Origin: Sphingomonas sp.
GTDB lineage: Bacteria; Pseudomonadota; Alphaproteobacteria; Sphingomonadales; Sphingomonadaceae
Reading direction: 5' to 3'
Assembly (NCBI RefSeq): GCF_030145815.1
Contig: NZ_JAIXHL010000025.1
Location: 1 to 64,000, forward strand
DNA: 64,000 bases
Below are positions 10,401-19,025 of this stretch, one piece after another (position 1 is the stretch's first letter; every line of letters begins with the position of its first letter). The notes below the pieces were generated by a model. That model did no database searches and was not told the origin of the DNA. It worked only from the letters and a program-made list of their open reading frames with translations. A program made the position numbers and the translations under genes.

Positions 10401-10547
10401 TACGGCCCGGTGTCGGCAATCGCGACGGGCAGCCTCACCATGCCGCTGACCGCGATGTCCGGCAGTCGCTTCGCGCTCACCGGCAATCAGGTGAGTGCGA
10501 TCGCCGTCGGCAACCAGGCGACCAGCACGATCACCAGCCTTCGCTGA
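7482..10547 (+). CDS. Large secreted repeat protein (HfaD-like/curlin-like candidate), 1021 aa
   Basis: Signal peptide then ~13 degenerate repeats of the form xxxxxNxVxAxAxGNxAxNxLxV, e.g. ADGNSVSAAATGNGATNTLGL, IDGNSVTAAATGNNATNTLGV, LTGNQVSAIAVGNQATSTI. Confidence 0.75.
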   Translation: MSHISRSRTSLMLGGATFALAAMLAVSPAAAQSADQVNGTRVATTHQRADHSRALSDTSGFEIVMAAPAAEASDTALSANNVSASVRANRAASDLEIDAADPSSGPIATHLASENSGITADGDALLITTQRGASSIASAISIGGMLGLNTDTSRGSSAVVSDNRLDAQALGNDATASLSLGGLEAPAAGGILGFQSNDSRSAVTATDLAAVRIGVGAATGSDIAMTGNLVRALGYGNAFASDFAVTGATAPATGSGGAASLVPSPATGDPAVSATFATLSHQEQGGTVTVRAGDDEGSDPFHLVVNGALTQSSARHEGDTLLAGGYGNHSANAMSLRIGSVSGTGAVANLTSVQRAGDADVEAGTVGGIRTNILGVASDSQASLSDNAARAVAIANLAESNQLGVEAAAIDTFGLPGSGPVGTASTGFDNSVSVTAAFGVQNVQDFGQSRIGAVSTSALKLGVLGPVERSALTADGNSVSAAATGNGATNTLGLAASALRTSADLNNVQSGNGEIQVKAGNADTPLGVVIALPATVRDSDLSVRDNGLSGTAIGDSASNAMTVNGTLFANGSGHDDAVAGPLPEGYGAAADYALASSQTLGLSGSQADAVGINSAVSGRFGMLGDFRTYGSRYVVEGNDLASTIMGNTAANRLSLEAVGLGGTDVRAPGAALSSAQYGQVIGRAAADQALVAPGSLSGSSVSLKDNSNQAYAGINEADNRLSVDAASSGALTGRSARVSIVSSPGISGDFVLGNLQFAGGSIAADATTMISNGDAGIGLAASRFEIGENMTVAEAVANRAANQVEIDTVGGEGVAGGLGSMQMNTAGVAATASLDAGYRASSLPATIDGSSLSITDNAARALASGNVADNVLDVRGTILLAGPATAEASRFEIWAEAGAPLLNAQTNYGSVTAVSHGLTGAAFNGPLAGMSQASMTIDGNSVTAAATGNNATNTLGVSPGSPASAAIVSSQVNYGPVSAIATGSLTMPLTAMSGSRFALTGNQVSAIAVGNQATSTITSLR

Positions 10548-10646
10548 TCCGCTCCGGCCGTCCCGCGCCCCCTGGGACGGCCGGCAAGCGGGAAGGGTCG
10601 CCGCGCTTCCCCCCTGCGCGGCGGCCCTTCGAACATCTGGCGCCAT

Positions 10647-11546
10647 TCAGTGCGCCGGCAGCGGCCTTCCATAGCGGCGCGCCAGCATCTCGAGAAAGTG
10701 CCTGAGGGCAGCGCTGTTATTGTCGCGGCGCCAGTGGATCGCCTGCTCGAGATAGGTGGGGCCGAATGCGTCGTGCACCGGGCGCAGCATCAACTCCTCG
10801 TCCTGGCGCGCGACGCCGGTCGTGACGATCACGCAGCCATTTCCGGCGAAGGAGAAGAGGTTTTCGCGGCGAACGTCCTGGACCTTGACGCTGGGCCCGA
10901 AGCCGGCCCCCGAAAGCCGCGATGCGACCAGATCATTGAGGAAGGGCCCGGGATCGACCTTGCTGACGATGAAGGTCGCGCCGCGCAGGTCAGTCCAATA
11001 GAGCGGATCCCGCGCGCAAAGCGGATCGCTGCGATCGAGCCCGATCATTACCTGCTCGCTCCAGAAGGACAGCGAGCGGATTCCGGGCCGTTGCGCCTGG
11101 CCGCTGATGACCGCGACGTCGAGCTGGTCGCGCTCCACGGCGCGGAGCAGCCGCGACCGGCTTCGCTCACGCGCCGCCAGCTCGACGTCGGGCCAGGCCG
11201 CGCGAAAATCGCGAATGACCGCCGAAAGGTCGCCGCTGCCAAGCGATCCGTGGAATCCAAACCGCAATTGGCCGGCCGCACCGCGCGCGATCGCCGCGCA
11301 GTCGCGGTCGAGCGCGTCGATATCCTCGACGATCTGGCGGGCCTTGCGGAGAATGCTGAGGCCCGGGTCGGTCGGCACCACACCACGGCTCGAACGGCGG
11401 AACAGCGCGACGCCGAGCCGGTCCTCCAGATACAGGATGTGCTTGCTGAGCGTCGATTGCTTTACGCCGAACCGTCCCGCGGCCTGGCTGAAGCTGCCGC
11501 TGTCGGCCGCCGCCAGCGCATAGCGAAGCAAATGAACTTCGATCAT
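10647..11546 (-). CDS. LysR-family transcriptional regulator
   Basis: MIEVHLLRYALAAADSGSFSQAAGRFGVKQSTLSKHILYLEDRLGVALFRRSSRGV, classic LysR HTH. Confidence 0.92.
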   Translation of the reverse strand: MIEVHLLRYALAAADSGSFSQAAGRFGVKQSTLSKHILYLEDRLGVALFRRSSRGVVPTDPGLSILRKARQIVEDIDALDRDCAAIARGAAGQLRFGFHGSLGSGDLSAVIRDFRAAWPDVELAARERSRSRLLRAVERDQLDVAVISGQAQRPGIRSLSFWSEQVMIGLDRSDPLCARDPLYWTDLRGATFIVSKVDPGPFLNDLVASRLSGAGFGPSVKVQDVRRENLFSFAGNGCVIVTTGVARQDEELMLRPVHDAFGPTYLEQAIHWRRDNNSAALRHFLEMLARRYGRPLPAH

Positions 11547-12326
11547 CCCCGCTCCCGCGCGCGCCGATGGACCGTGCTCCGGCTGGCGATCGCGCAAACG
11601 CTACAATCCGGCGTGTAGCGTCATGAAGCCATTCCAAGAAATGGGGTGGTTATGTGCCTGGATCAGTCGCTTGAGGACCGGCCACTTCAGCATGGTCAGG
11701 CCGGTCAGCGGAAATCTGCCACGTTCTTGCTCGCCTTGCCATGCCTGAACCTTCTCAAGGTCGATGCAATTCAACACTGCTCGGTGGAACGCGGGAGACC
11801 AGCGGTGCGTGCTCCGCGCCTTCTTGCAAAGGCGTCGGGGTCCGCGCGCTTTTTGGGCCCGCGTGGCACGCTTGCGATCGGCCGGAGGTCACGGCGGCGG
11901 CTGGCCCACAGGCCCGCGCGCACGCCGCCGCGACGGCCGTCCGCCTGCAAGGGTGCATCCCTTTCTCAATGCCTTCGGCGCGGGCGACCTGACGGTCGCC
12001 ATGACGGGGCAGATTTGTCCGAAGTGGTTGCGATTGTTGGATTTCCCAATTGGCTTGCCTTTTGAACCGTTCCAATCCTAGTCTTGGAACGCGCCGCTGA
12101 AAGTGCGGCGCCGAGGCGTGAGAACCTCGTTTGAGATCCCTATCCAGGCACTCGCGGCCGGGTGGTCGACGCGCATGTTCAGGCCGTTCGCGGCTAAAGG
12201 CGTCGGCGCAAGTCCTCAAACTTGTTCTCAACACCCGGCTTTTGCCGGACCGCTTCGCATTCGAGGAACGGGGCGTGGTGCCATGGCTGAGCGGAGCGAT
12301 GAAAACTTGGGATGCCGGGGGGACTG

Positions 12327-12884
12327 ATGTCGCCGCCCAGCCCCTCGAACCTGCCTGCGCACGGCGACACCGACGGGGGTAGCGCGGCGCCGCTCGCGCT
12401 CGAGATGATCTACCGCAATGAGCGCCACGCGCTGGTCCGGTTCATCACCCGCTTCCGGTCCAACCCGGACGATGCCGGCGACCTTGCCCAGGAGGCCTTT
12501 CTACGCCTGGCCCAGAGCGAGCAGTCGCGCAGCGAGCCGATCGCGCGTCCGCGCGCCTTTTTGCGTCAGGTGGCTCGCAACCTGCTGCGCGACCGTGCAA
12601 AGAGCGCGTTCGGCCGGGGCGAGCTGCTGCATGTTCCGTTTGATGAAGACGCCATTTCGGCGGCAAATGAAGTGGCCCGACTTGAAGCTCGCGATAGTCT
12701 CGCGCGCGTCGAGGCGGTAATGCGTCGGATGAAGCCCAAGACTCGGGAAATATTCATGGCGCATCGCCTGGACGGTCTAAGCTATAACGAGATTGCCGAA
12801 CGGACGGGAATGTCCGTATCGGGTGTCGAGAAACAGATGGCCAAGGCAATGACGATGCTTCTTCAGCACGCGGGCAAGGACTGA
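12327..12884 (+). CDS. ECF (FecI-like) sigma factor
   Basis: Sigma-70 region 2 (NPDDAGDLAQEAFLRLAQ) and region 4 (LDGLSYNEIAERTGMSVSGVEKQMAKAM); next to fecR-like gene. Confidence 0.9.
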   Translation: MSPPSPSNLPAHGDTDGGSAAPLALEMIYRNERHALVRFITRFRSNPDDAGDLAQEAFLRLAQSEQSRSEPIARPRAFLRQVARNLLRDRAKSAFGRGELLHVPFDEDAISAANEVARLEARDSLARVEAVMRRMKPKTREIFMAHRLDGLSYNEIAERTGMSVSGVEKQMAKAMTMLLQHAGKD

Positions 12885-13888
12885 TGCCTAGTCCGGGAAC
12901 GGAGGATAGCCTCAGCGTAGCGGACATGAAGCAAGCCGGGATCTGGTTCGCGCGGATGCGCAGCCCCGACGCGGAGAAGTTTCGCGCCGAGTTCGAGCGC
13001 TGGCACGCGGCTCATCCAGCACATGCCAGGGCCTATGAGGAGGCCGGCGCGCGCTGGCTGACTGCAGGCGGGATCGCCGACACGGAGATGGGGCGTAATC
13101 GCCGGCTTCCCGAACGGCGGCCCCCGATTTGGGAGATGCCAGGAGCCCGCCCAGCCTTTGCGGCGATCGCATTGGTCCTCGTCGTCCTTGGTGGCCTGTG
13201 GTTCTTCCGCTCACCCAATGAGGGTGGGGATACCCCGCAGATGGCGGCAGCCCAGCCTCAGTCGACACGGGTCGGCGAGATCCGCAGCGTGAAGCTTGCC
13301 GACGGAACGACAGTGACGCTCGACACGGACAGCGCAATCGAGGTGCGCCTGACGAAGGATTTGCGCCAGGTCCGGCTGGTGCGCGGACGCGCGCGCTTCG
13401 ATGTCGCGCACGACGCCGCGCGCCCGTTCCGGGTCGAGGCAGCCGGTCGGACCGTCACTGCGCTCGGGACGATGTTCGATGTCGGGTTCGAGCCGGGAGG
13501 AGTGCGGGTCAGCCTGCTTCGCGGTTCGGTCGAAGTCCGCGGCATCGCGCCCGCGGGGGGCGTCGCCGCGGTCACGCGGCTCGCGCCCGGCGAGTGCTTC
13601 ACCGACCGCGCGCGCCGCGCGGAGGTGGTCAAGGCATCGCCCGGGCTACAGCAATGGGTCTCCGGGATGCTCGACTTTGACGGCGTGCCGCTGGGCGACG
13701 TGCTCGAACAGACCAACCGCTACTCCCAGCGCAAGATCCGCCTGGGCGACCCTTCGCTGGCCGCGCAGCGCTTGACCGGCGGGTTCCGGCCGCTGCCCGT
13801 CGACGAACTCGCCGCCGCCCTCGCCGCAGCCTTTTCGCTGCGGGTCGAGCAATCGCCGCAAGGTGATCTGATCCTCCGGCGCGCATGA
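12884..13888 (+). CDS. FecR-family anti-sigma/regulator
   Basis: 334 aa, N-terminal region then TM (AIALVLVVLGGLWFF) and FecR domain (VKLADGTTVTLDTDSAIEVRLTKDLRQVRLVRGRARFDVAHD). Confidence 0.92.
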   Translation: MPSPGTEDSLSVADMKQAGIWFARMRSPDAEKFRAEFERWHAAHPAHARAYEEAGARWLTAGGIADTEMGRNRRLPERRPPIWEMPGARPAFAAIALVLVVLGGLWFFRSPNEGGDTPQMAAAQPQSTRVGEIRSVKLADGTTVTLDTDSAIEVRLTKDLRQVRLVRGRARFDVAHDAARPFRVEAAGRTVTALGTMFDVGFEPGGVRVSLLRGSVEVRGIAPAGGVAAVTRLAPGECFTDRARRAEVVKASPGLQQWVSGMLDFDGVPLGDVLEQTNRYSQRKIRLGDPSLAAQRLTGGFRPLPVDELAAALAAAFSLRVEQSPQGDLILRRA

Positions 13889-13968
13889 TCGTCATCGCCA
13901 CGAAATAATTTCGGGCGGGTTTTCCGCGCAACCTCGTCTCGCACCCCAGACCGCCCAATCGGCGGCGC

Positions 13969-16917
13969 ATGAATGGGGAGCGATACATGAGAGTGGGGAA
14001 ATTGGGTGCGCTGGCGCTTGCCGGCACGGCGATGGTGATGATCGTGCCGTCGGCGCTCGCGCAGGAGGACGCCCGTGACTTCGACATGCCGAGCCAGGAC
14101 CTCGGCATCGCCTTGCGGGCAGTCGCGCAGCAATCGGGCACCCAGGTCATCGTGCCGACTGAGCTGGTCGCCGGGCTTCGCGCGCCCGCGCTGAAGGGCC
14201 GTTACCGAGCCGATCAGGCGGTGTCGCAGCTGCTGCGCGGCAGCCGCTTGCGGGTGGTCCTGGTCGGGACCACGCTGGTCGTGCAACGAGATGATGTCGG
14301 CCAGGAGGGAAACGAACCCACTGAAGGTGGTGGCGAAATTCTCGTCACCGGCACGCGAATCCGCGGCCAGGGCCCGGTGGGGGTTCCGGTAATCACGGTC
14401 GATCGCAAGGCGATGGCCGACAATGGCTTTTCCACCACGCAGCAGATCGTCCAGTCGATCCCGCAGAACTTCAGCGGCGGCGCCATTGAGGGAATGAGCG
14501 GGCTGATCACCGGCGCCGGCAATGGGAATGTCAGCCGCGGAGTCGGCGTCAATCTGCGCGGTCTTGGTCAGGGTTCGACCCTCGTCCTCATCAACGGGGA
14601 CAGGCCGCCACTGGGCGGGTTTTCGGGCACCTTTTCCGACCTTTCCGTCATCCCCGCCTCGGCGATCGAGCGCGTCGAAATCGTGCCGGACGGCTCTTCG
14701 GCGATCTACGGCTCCGATGCAGTGGCTGGCGTAGTCAACGTCGTCACCCGCGACAATTTCCGCGGTGCCGAAACCAGCTTCCGGATCGGGACTGCCGACG
14801 GCGACGCGCAGGAATATCAGTTCAGCCAGCTGTTCGGGGTCAAATGGTCCAGCGGACGTGCGGTGGTCGCGTATGAATTCTACCGTCGCGACAACCTCTC
14901 CGCCGACGACCGGCCCTATATCACCGACGATCTGCGGCCCTTCGGCGGCGGGGACTATCGCGGCAATTATGCGAGCCCTGGCACGATCGTCGCGGGCGGC
15001 GTCAACTTCGCGATCCCGCGCGGGCAGTTCGGCAACGGCCTCACCCCGGCGCAGCTGACACGGGGGGCGATCAATCGCGGCGATGGGTGGGACGGGGTCG
15101 ACATTCTCCCGGAGCAAGAGCGTCACTCGTTGTTCGTGTCGCTCAGCCAGAATCTGACCAGCAACCTGCGCTTCTACGTGCGAGGGCTCGCGACCTTGCG
15201 CAATTTCGACGTCGCGGTCCGCAGCGGAACCGATACGCGCCGCACGGTCCCGGTCACCAACCCTTACTACGTCGATCCGATCGGGACGCATCTGCCGATC
15301 GGCGTCAACTACAGCTTCGTTCGGGACCTCGGCAACGAGCGCTATCGCGGCGACGTGCGTGCTTATGGCGGGACCGCGGGCCTTGAACTCACGCTGGGGA
15401 CCTGGTCGGTCGACGGCCATGCGACCTGGGGCAAGCAGGACGAGCGCTACGACTATCTGAACCGCGTCAACTCGGCGCGCCTCGCGCTGGCGCTGGCAGA
15501 CACCAATCCGGCGACGGCCTATAATCTGTTGGGCGACGGACCCTCGACCAATCCGGCAACGATCGAGTCGATCCGGGGCTACACCAAGCGTCGCTGGGAC
15601 GCCGTGGTCTGGTCGGCGGCGGTGCGCGCAGACGGGCCGCTCTTCGCCCTGCCGGCGGGTGACGTGCGTCTCGCCGTAGGCGGGGAGTATCGCGAGGATC
15701 GCTACCGCGACCGCGAGAATATCTCCTACACCTCGACACTGGCGCCTCGCGCCAATGCGCTGACTCCGCTTCCCGGGCCCCGGATCGTCAAAGGCGCCTA
15801 TGCCGAACTGCGGATCCCGGTATTCGCGGAGGCGATGTCGGTGCCGCTGTTCCGCCGCCTCGATCTGTCGGCGGCGGTTCGGACCGAGCATTACAGCGAT
15901 TTCGGCAGCACGACGAACCCGAAGGTCAGCATGGCCTGGGAGCCGCTCGGTGGCGTCACGCTGCGCGGCAGCTTCGGCAAGTCCTTCCGCGCGCCTGGAG
16001 TCACCGAGTTGCGCCAGGACCCGGATACCTTTGGTCAGTTCGCCTATCCGGTGGTCGATCCCCAATCGCCAACCGGCATGTCCAACATCATGGTCATCCG
16101 CGGCAACGACCCCGACCTAGGGCCCGAGCGCGCAACCACCTGGACGCTGGGCGCGGACCTGAAACCTGCGGCATTGCCGGGGCTGCGGGCAGGCGTCACC
16201 TGGTTCAGCGTAAATTACCGCGACCGGATCGCGTCGGTCGCGTCGAGCGTGACCAACTATCTCATCAACCGAGACATCTATGCGCCGATCCTGACCTTCA
16301 ACCCGCCGGCGGCGCGGATCGCCGAGCTGTTCGCCTCGCCCTATTATCTCGACCTGACCGGCATCCCGAGCACCGCGCCGATTGTTGCGATCGCGGACGC
16401 GCGGACGCGCAACCTGTCGATCGTGAAGCAGTCGGGGCTCGACCTCGACCTGCAATATGATTTCGGTCTCGGCGGCGGGAACGCCTCGGTCGGCGCGAAC
16501 GCGACCTACATCTTCGGGATCAATCAGCAGCTGACGGCGACATCGGCGCCGGTCGATGTTGTCGATACGGTCGGCAATCCAATCGATCTCAGGGTTCGGG
16601 GGCATGCGACCTGGAACAAGGGCGGCTTCGGCGCGGCGCTGTTCGTCAACTATGCCGATGGATATCAGAACCGGACCGTAACCCCGGCGCAGCGCGTCTC
16701 GTCCTGGACGACGTTCGACCTCAACCTGAGCTACACCTTCCAGCAGCCCTCGGGTCCGTTCAAGGGGCTTCGGGTCGCGCTCAATGCGAGCAACCTGTTC
16801 GATTCCGACCCGCCATATGTGAGCTATGTCGTGGGCACCCTCGCGGTTGGCTTCGATGGCGAGAATGCGAATCCGATGGGCCGCTTCGTCGCGCTGCAGG
16901 TCACCAAGTCGTGGTGA
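13969..16917 (+). CDS. TonB-dependent receptor with N-terminal STN signalling domain (candidate lasso-peptide receptor)
   Basis: STN-like FDMPSQDLGIALRAVAQQSGTQVIVP, plug GILVTGTRIRG.../VPDGSSAIYGSDAVAGVVNVVT, C-terminal barrel; between FecR and isopeptidase. Confidence 0.92.
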   Translation: MNGERYMRVGKLGALALAGTAMVMIVPSALAQEDARDFDMPSQDLGIALRAVAQQSGTQVIVPTELVAGLRAPALKGRYRADQAVSQLLRGSRLRVVLVGTTLVVQRDDVGQEGNEPTEGGGEILVTGTRIRGQGPVGVPVITVDRKAMADNGFSTTQQIVQSIPQNFSGGAIEGMSGLITGAGNGNVSRGVGVNLRGLGQGSTLVLINGDRPPLGGFSGTFSDLSVIPASAIERVEIVPDGSSAIYGSDAVAGVVNVVTRDNFRGAETSFRIGTADGDAQEYQFSQLFGVKWSSGRAVVAYEFYRRDNLSADDRPYITDDLRPFGGGDYRGNYASPGTIVAGGVNFAIPRGQFGNGLTPAQLTRGAINRGDGWDGVDILPEQERHSLFVSLSQNLTSNLRFYVRGLATLRNFDVAVRSGTDTRRTVPVTNPYYVDPIGTHLPIGVNYSFVRDLGNERYRGDVRAYGGTAGLELTLGTWSVDGHATWGKQDERYDYLNRVNSARLALALADTNPATAYNLLGDGPSTNPATIESIRGYTKRRWDAVVWSAAVRADGPLFALPAGDVRLAVGGEYREDRYRDRENISYTSTLAPRANALTPLPGPRIVKGAYAELRIPVFAEAMSVPLFRRLDLSAAVRTEHYSDFGSTTNPKVSMAWEPLGGVTLRGSFGKSFRAPGVTELRQDPDTFGQFAYPVVDPQSPTGMSNIMVIRGNDPDLGPERATTWTLGADLKPAALPGLRAGVTWFSVNYRDRIASVASSVTNYLINRDIYAPILTFNPPAARIAELFASPYYLDLTGIPSTAPIVAIADARTRNLSIVKQSGLDLDLQYDFGLGGGNASVGANATYIFGINQQLTATSAPVDVVDTVGNPIDLRVRGHATWNKGGFGAALFVNYADGYQNRTVTPAQRVSSWTTFDLNLSYTFQQPSGPFKGLRVALNASNLFDSDPPYVSYVVGTLAVGFDGENANPMGRFVALQVTKSW

Positions 16918-19025
16918 AGCACCTGATCGGCTCGGCCGCGCTTGGCCTGATCTCCTGCTGGACCATGGCGGCGCACGCAACGCCCATGGCCTGCAGCGAG
17001 CGCCTGTTGCCGCCTCCCCCCGAGGCGGCAACAGGCCAAAGGCCGATCGCCGCCCGCGATCTGATCGAGTTGCGCGACTTCGGGATGATGTTCGACACCG
17101 CCAAACGGCCATCCTTCAGCGTCTCGCCGGATGGTCGTTATGCCGCGCTGATCTTGCGGCGCGCCGATCCAGAGAGCGACAGCTATTGTTTCGGCGTGAT
17201 GCTGGTGCCTCTGGACGGGCGAACGCGGGCAAGGCTGCTCGACGTCGGGGGTGAGTTCATCCAGGCGATGACCGATCCTTACGGCGTAACCGGCGTGCCC
17301 TCGGGCCTTCCGGTCACCGAGCCGCCGGTCTGGTCGCCCGACGGATCCTCGCTTGCCTATCTGCGCCGGGACAAGGGTCAGACCCAGATCTGGCAGGTCG
17401 GACTGGATGGTGGGCCTGCAAAGCAGGTTACGAATCTCACGACCGAGCCGCGCAGCCTCGCCTGGAGCAAAGACGGAAGAAGCCTGCTGTTCACGACGCG
17501 CAGGATGTTCGATGCCCAGGTCGCCGAGATCGATCGCGAAGGCCGGTCCGGCTATCTCTATGACGACCGCTTCTGGTCGGTCGCCTATGCGCGTCCGACA
17601 CCCCGGCTGCCGCTGGCGACCGAGATCAACGCCCTCGATCTCGCTAGCGGCAAGAGCCGGATTGTCACGAGCGATGACGCCGCCGCGATGAAGGGCGAGG
17701 CCGCGGCACGATTTCCCGAGGACGCCGGGGCGACCGCGATCTCCCCGACCGGAGGACGCGCATGGGTGGCAAGCGAGCATGCCGATATGCCCCGCGGCCC
17801 GACCTTGCTGCGCGTCGAGGTAGGCGGCAAGAAAATAGTGTGCTCAGGCGAAGCGTGCCGTGAGCCGATCGCCGGGCTCTGGTGGACCGGGCAGGATACG
17901 CTCTTCATCCTGCGCGGCGGCAACGCGGACAATGGCGGCCGCACCGCGCTTTATCGGTGGCGCCCCGGCGTCGAGCCGGGCCCGCGCCGGCTATTCGAGA
18001 CCGAGGACTTTCTGCCCGGATGTGGGCTTGCGGCCGCGGCGCTCATCTGTGCGCGAGAAACTGCTACGGGGCCTCGCGTCCTTGTCCGCTTCGATCCGGC
18101 CACAGGCCGCAACGCCGTGGTCTTCGATCCCAACCCGGAATTCGCTCAGGTGCAGCTGGGCAAGGTCGAGCGGCTGACCTGGACCGATCGCGACGGCGTC
18201 CGGACCTATGGCGATCTGACACTGCCGCCGGACCACAGGGCCGGTGAGCGCCATCCCCTCATCATCGTCCAATACATCTCACGTGGGTTTCAGCGCGGCG
18301 GACAGGGCGACGAATATCCGATCCAGCTGCTCGCGGCGCGCGGCTATGCCGTCCTCAATTTCCAGTGGCCGGCCGAAGCTCCCGAGGCCGCGGCCAAGGC
18401 CAGCGACGATGCCGCCCAGCGCGTCAAGGTCAGAAACTGGTCTGGACGGCGCCGGATCTTCACGGCACTCGACGCCGGGATCGACACCGCCATCGCAAAA
18501 GGGGTCGTGAACCCCGAGCTGGTCGGCATCACCGGCCTGAGCGATGGGGCGAGCACGGTCCAGTTTGCGCTCAACAATTCGACGCGCTTCAAGGCCGCGA
18601 TCATCTCGACTTGCTGCGATGATCCCAACGTCGTGTTCAATGCCGGCCCCGGCTATGGCAATACCGTGGTGAACGGTGTGGGCTACCCACCGGCGGGCGC
18701 AGATGGTCGCGAATTCTGGCGAGCCCAGTCGCTCGCGGTCAACGCGGTTCACCTTCGGGTGCCGCTGCTGATGAATTTGCCGGATGGCGAATTCCGGATC
18801 GCCCAGGAGGCCTTTGCTGCGCTGAAGGCGCATAACGCACCGGTCGAGATGTATGTCTATCCGGACGAGTGGCACACCAAGAACCATCCGGCGCATCGCC
18901 TGGCCATTTACGGGCGGAACATCGCCTGGTTCGATTTCTGGCTGCTCGGCCTTGAATCGGACGATCCCTCGCGCGCTGCCGAGATCGCGCGGTGGAGGGC
19001 TTTGCGGGCAGCGTCAGCCAAGTGA
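16911..19025 (+). CDS. Prolyl-oligopeptidase-family protein, candidate lasso-peptide isopeptidase
   Basis: GTG start overlapping TBDR stop; signal peptide; beta-propeller repeats (FSVSPDGRYAAL, WSPDGSSLAYL); GLSDG nucleophile elbow; adjacent to lasso B/C genes. Confidence 0.87.
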   Translation: MVKHLIGSAALGLISCWTMAAHATPMACSERLLPPPPEAATGQRPIAARDLIELRDFGMMFDTAKRPSFSVSPDGRYAALILRRADPESDSYCFGVMLVPLDGRTRARLLDVGGEFIQAMTDPYGVTGVPSGLPVTEPPVWSPDGSSLAYLRRDKGQTQIWQVGLDGGPAKQVTNLTTEPRSLAWSKDGRSLLFTTRRMFDAQVAEIDREGRSGYLYDDRFWSVAYARPTPRLPLATEINALDLASGKSRIVTSDDAAAMKGEAAARFPEDAGATAISPTGGRAWVASEHADMPRGPTLLRVEVGGKKIVCSGEACREPIAGLWWTGQDTLFILRGGNADNGGRTALYRWRPGVEPGPRRLFETEDFLPGCGLAAAALICARETATGPRVLVRFDPATGRNAVVFDPNPEFAQVQLGKVERLTWTDRDGVRTYGDLTLPPDHRAGERHPLIIVQYISRGFQRGGQGDEYPIQLLAARGYAVLNFQWPAEAPEAAAKASDDAAQRVKVRNWSGRRRIFTALDAGIDTAIAKGVVNPELVGITGLSDGASTVQFALNNSTRFKAAIISTCCDDPNVVFNAGPGYGNTVVNGVGYPPAGADGREFWRAQSLAVNAVHLRVPLLMNLPDGEFRIAQEAFAALKAHNAPVEMYVYPDEWHTKNHPAHRLAIYGRNIAWFDFWLLGLESDDPSRAAEIARWRALRAASAK

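Noticed and set aside
8628-10646. 672-aa minus-strand ORF antisense to the repeat protein
   Set aside because: Shadow ORF; + strand has signal peptide, SD and structured repeats.
11647-12310. Several overlapping ORFs between lysR and the sigma gene
   Set aside because: No convincing motif, start or SD on either strand; left unannotated.
13720-16065. 781-aa minus-strand ORF antisense to TonB receptor
   Set aside because: Shadow ORF with no recognisable motif; sense gene is a clear TBDR.
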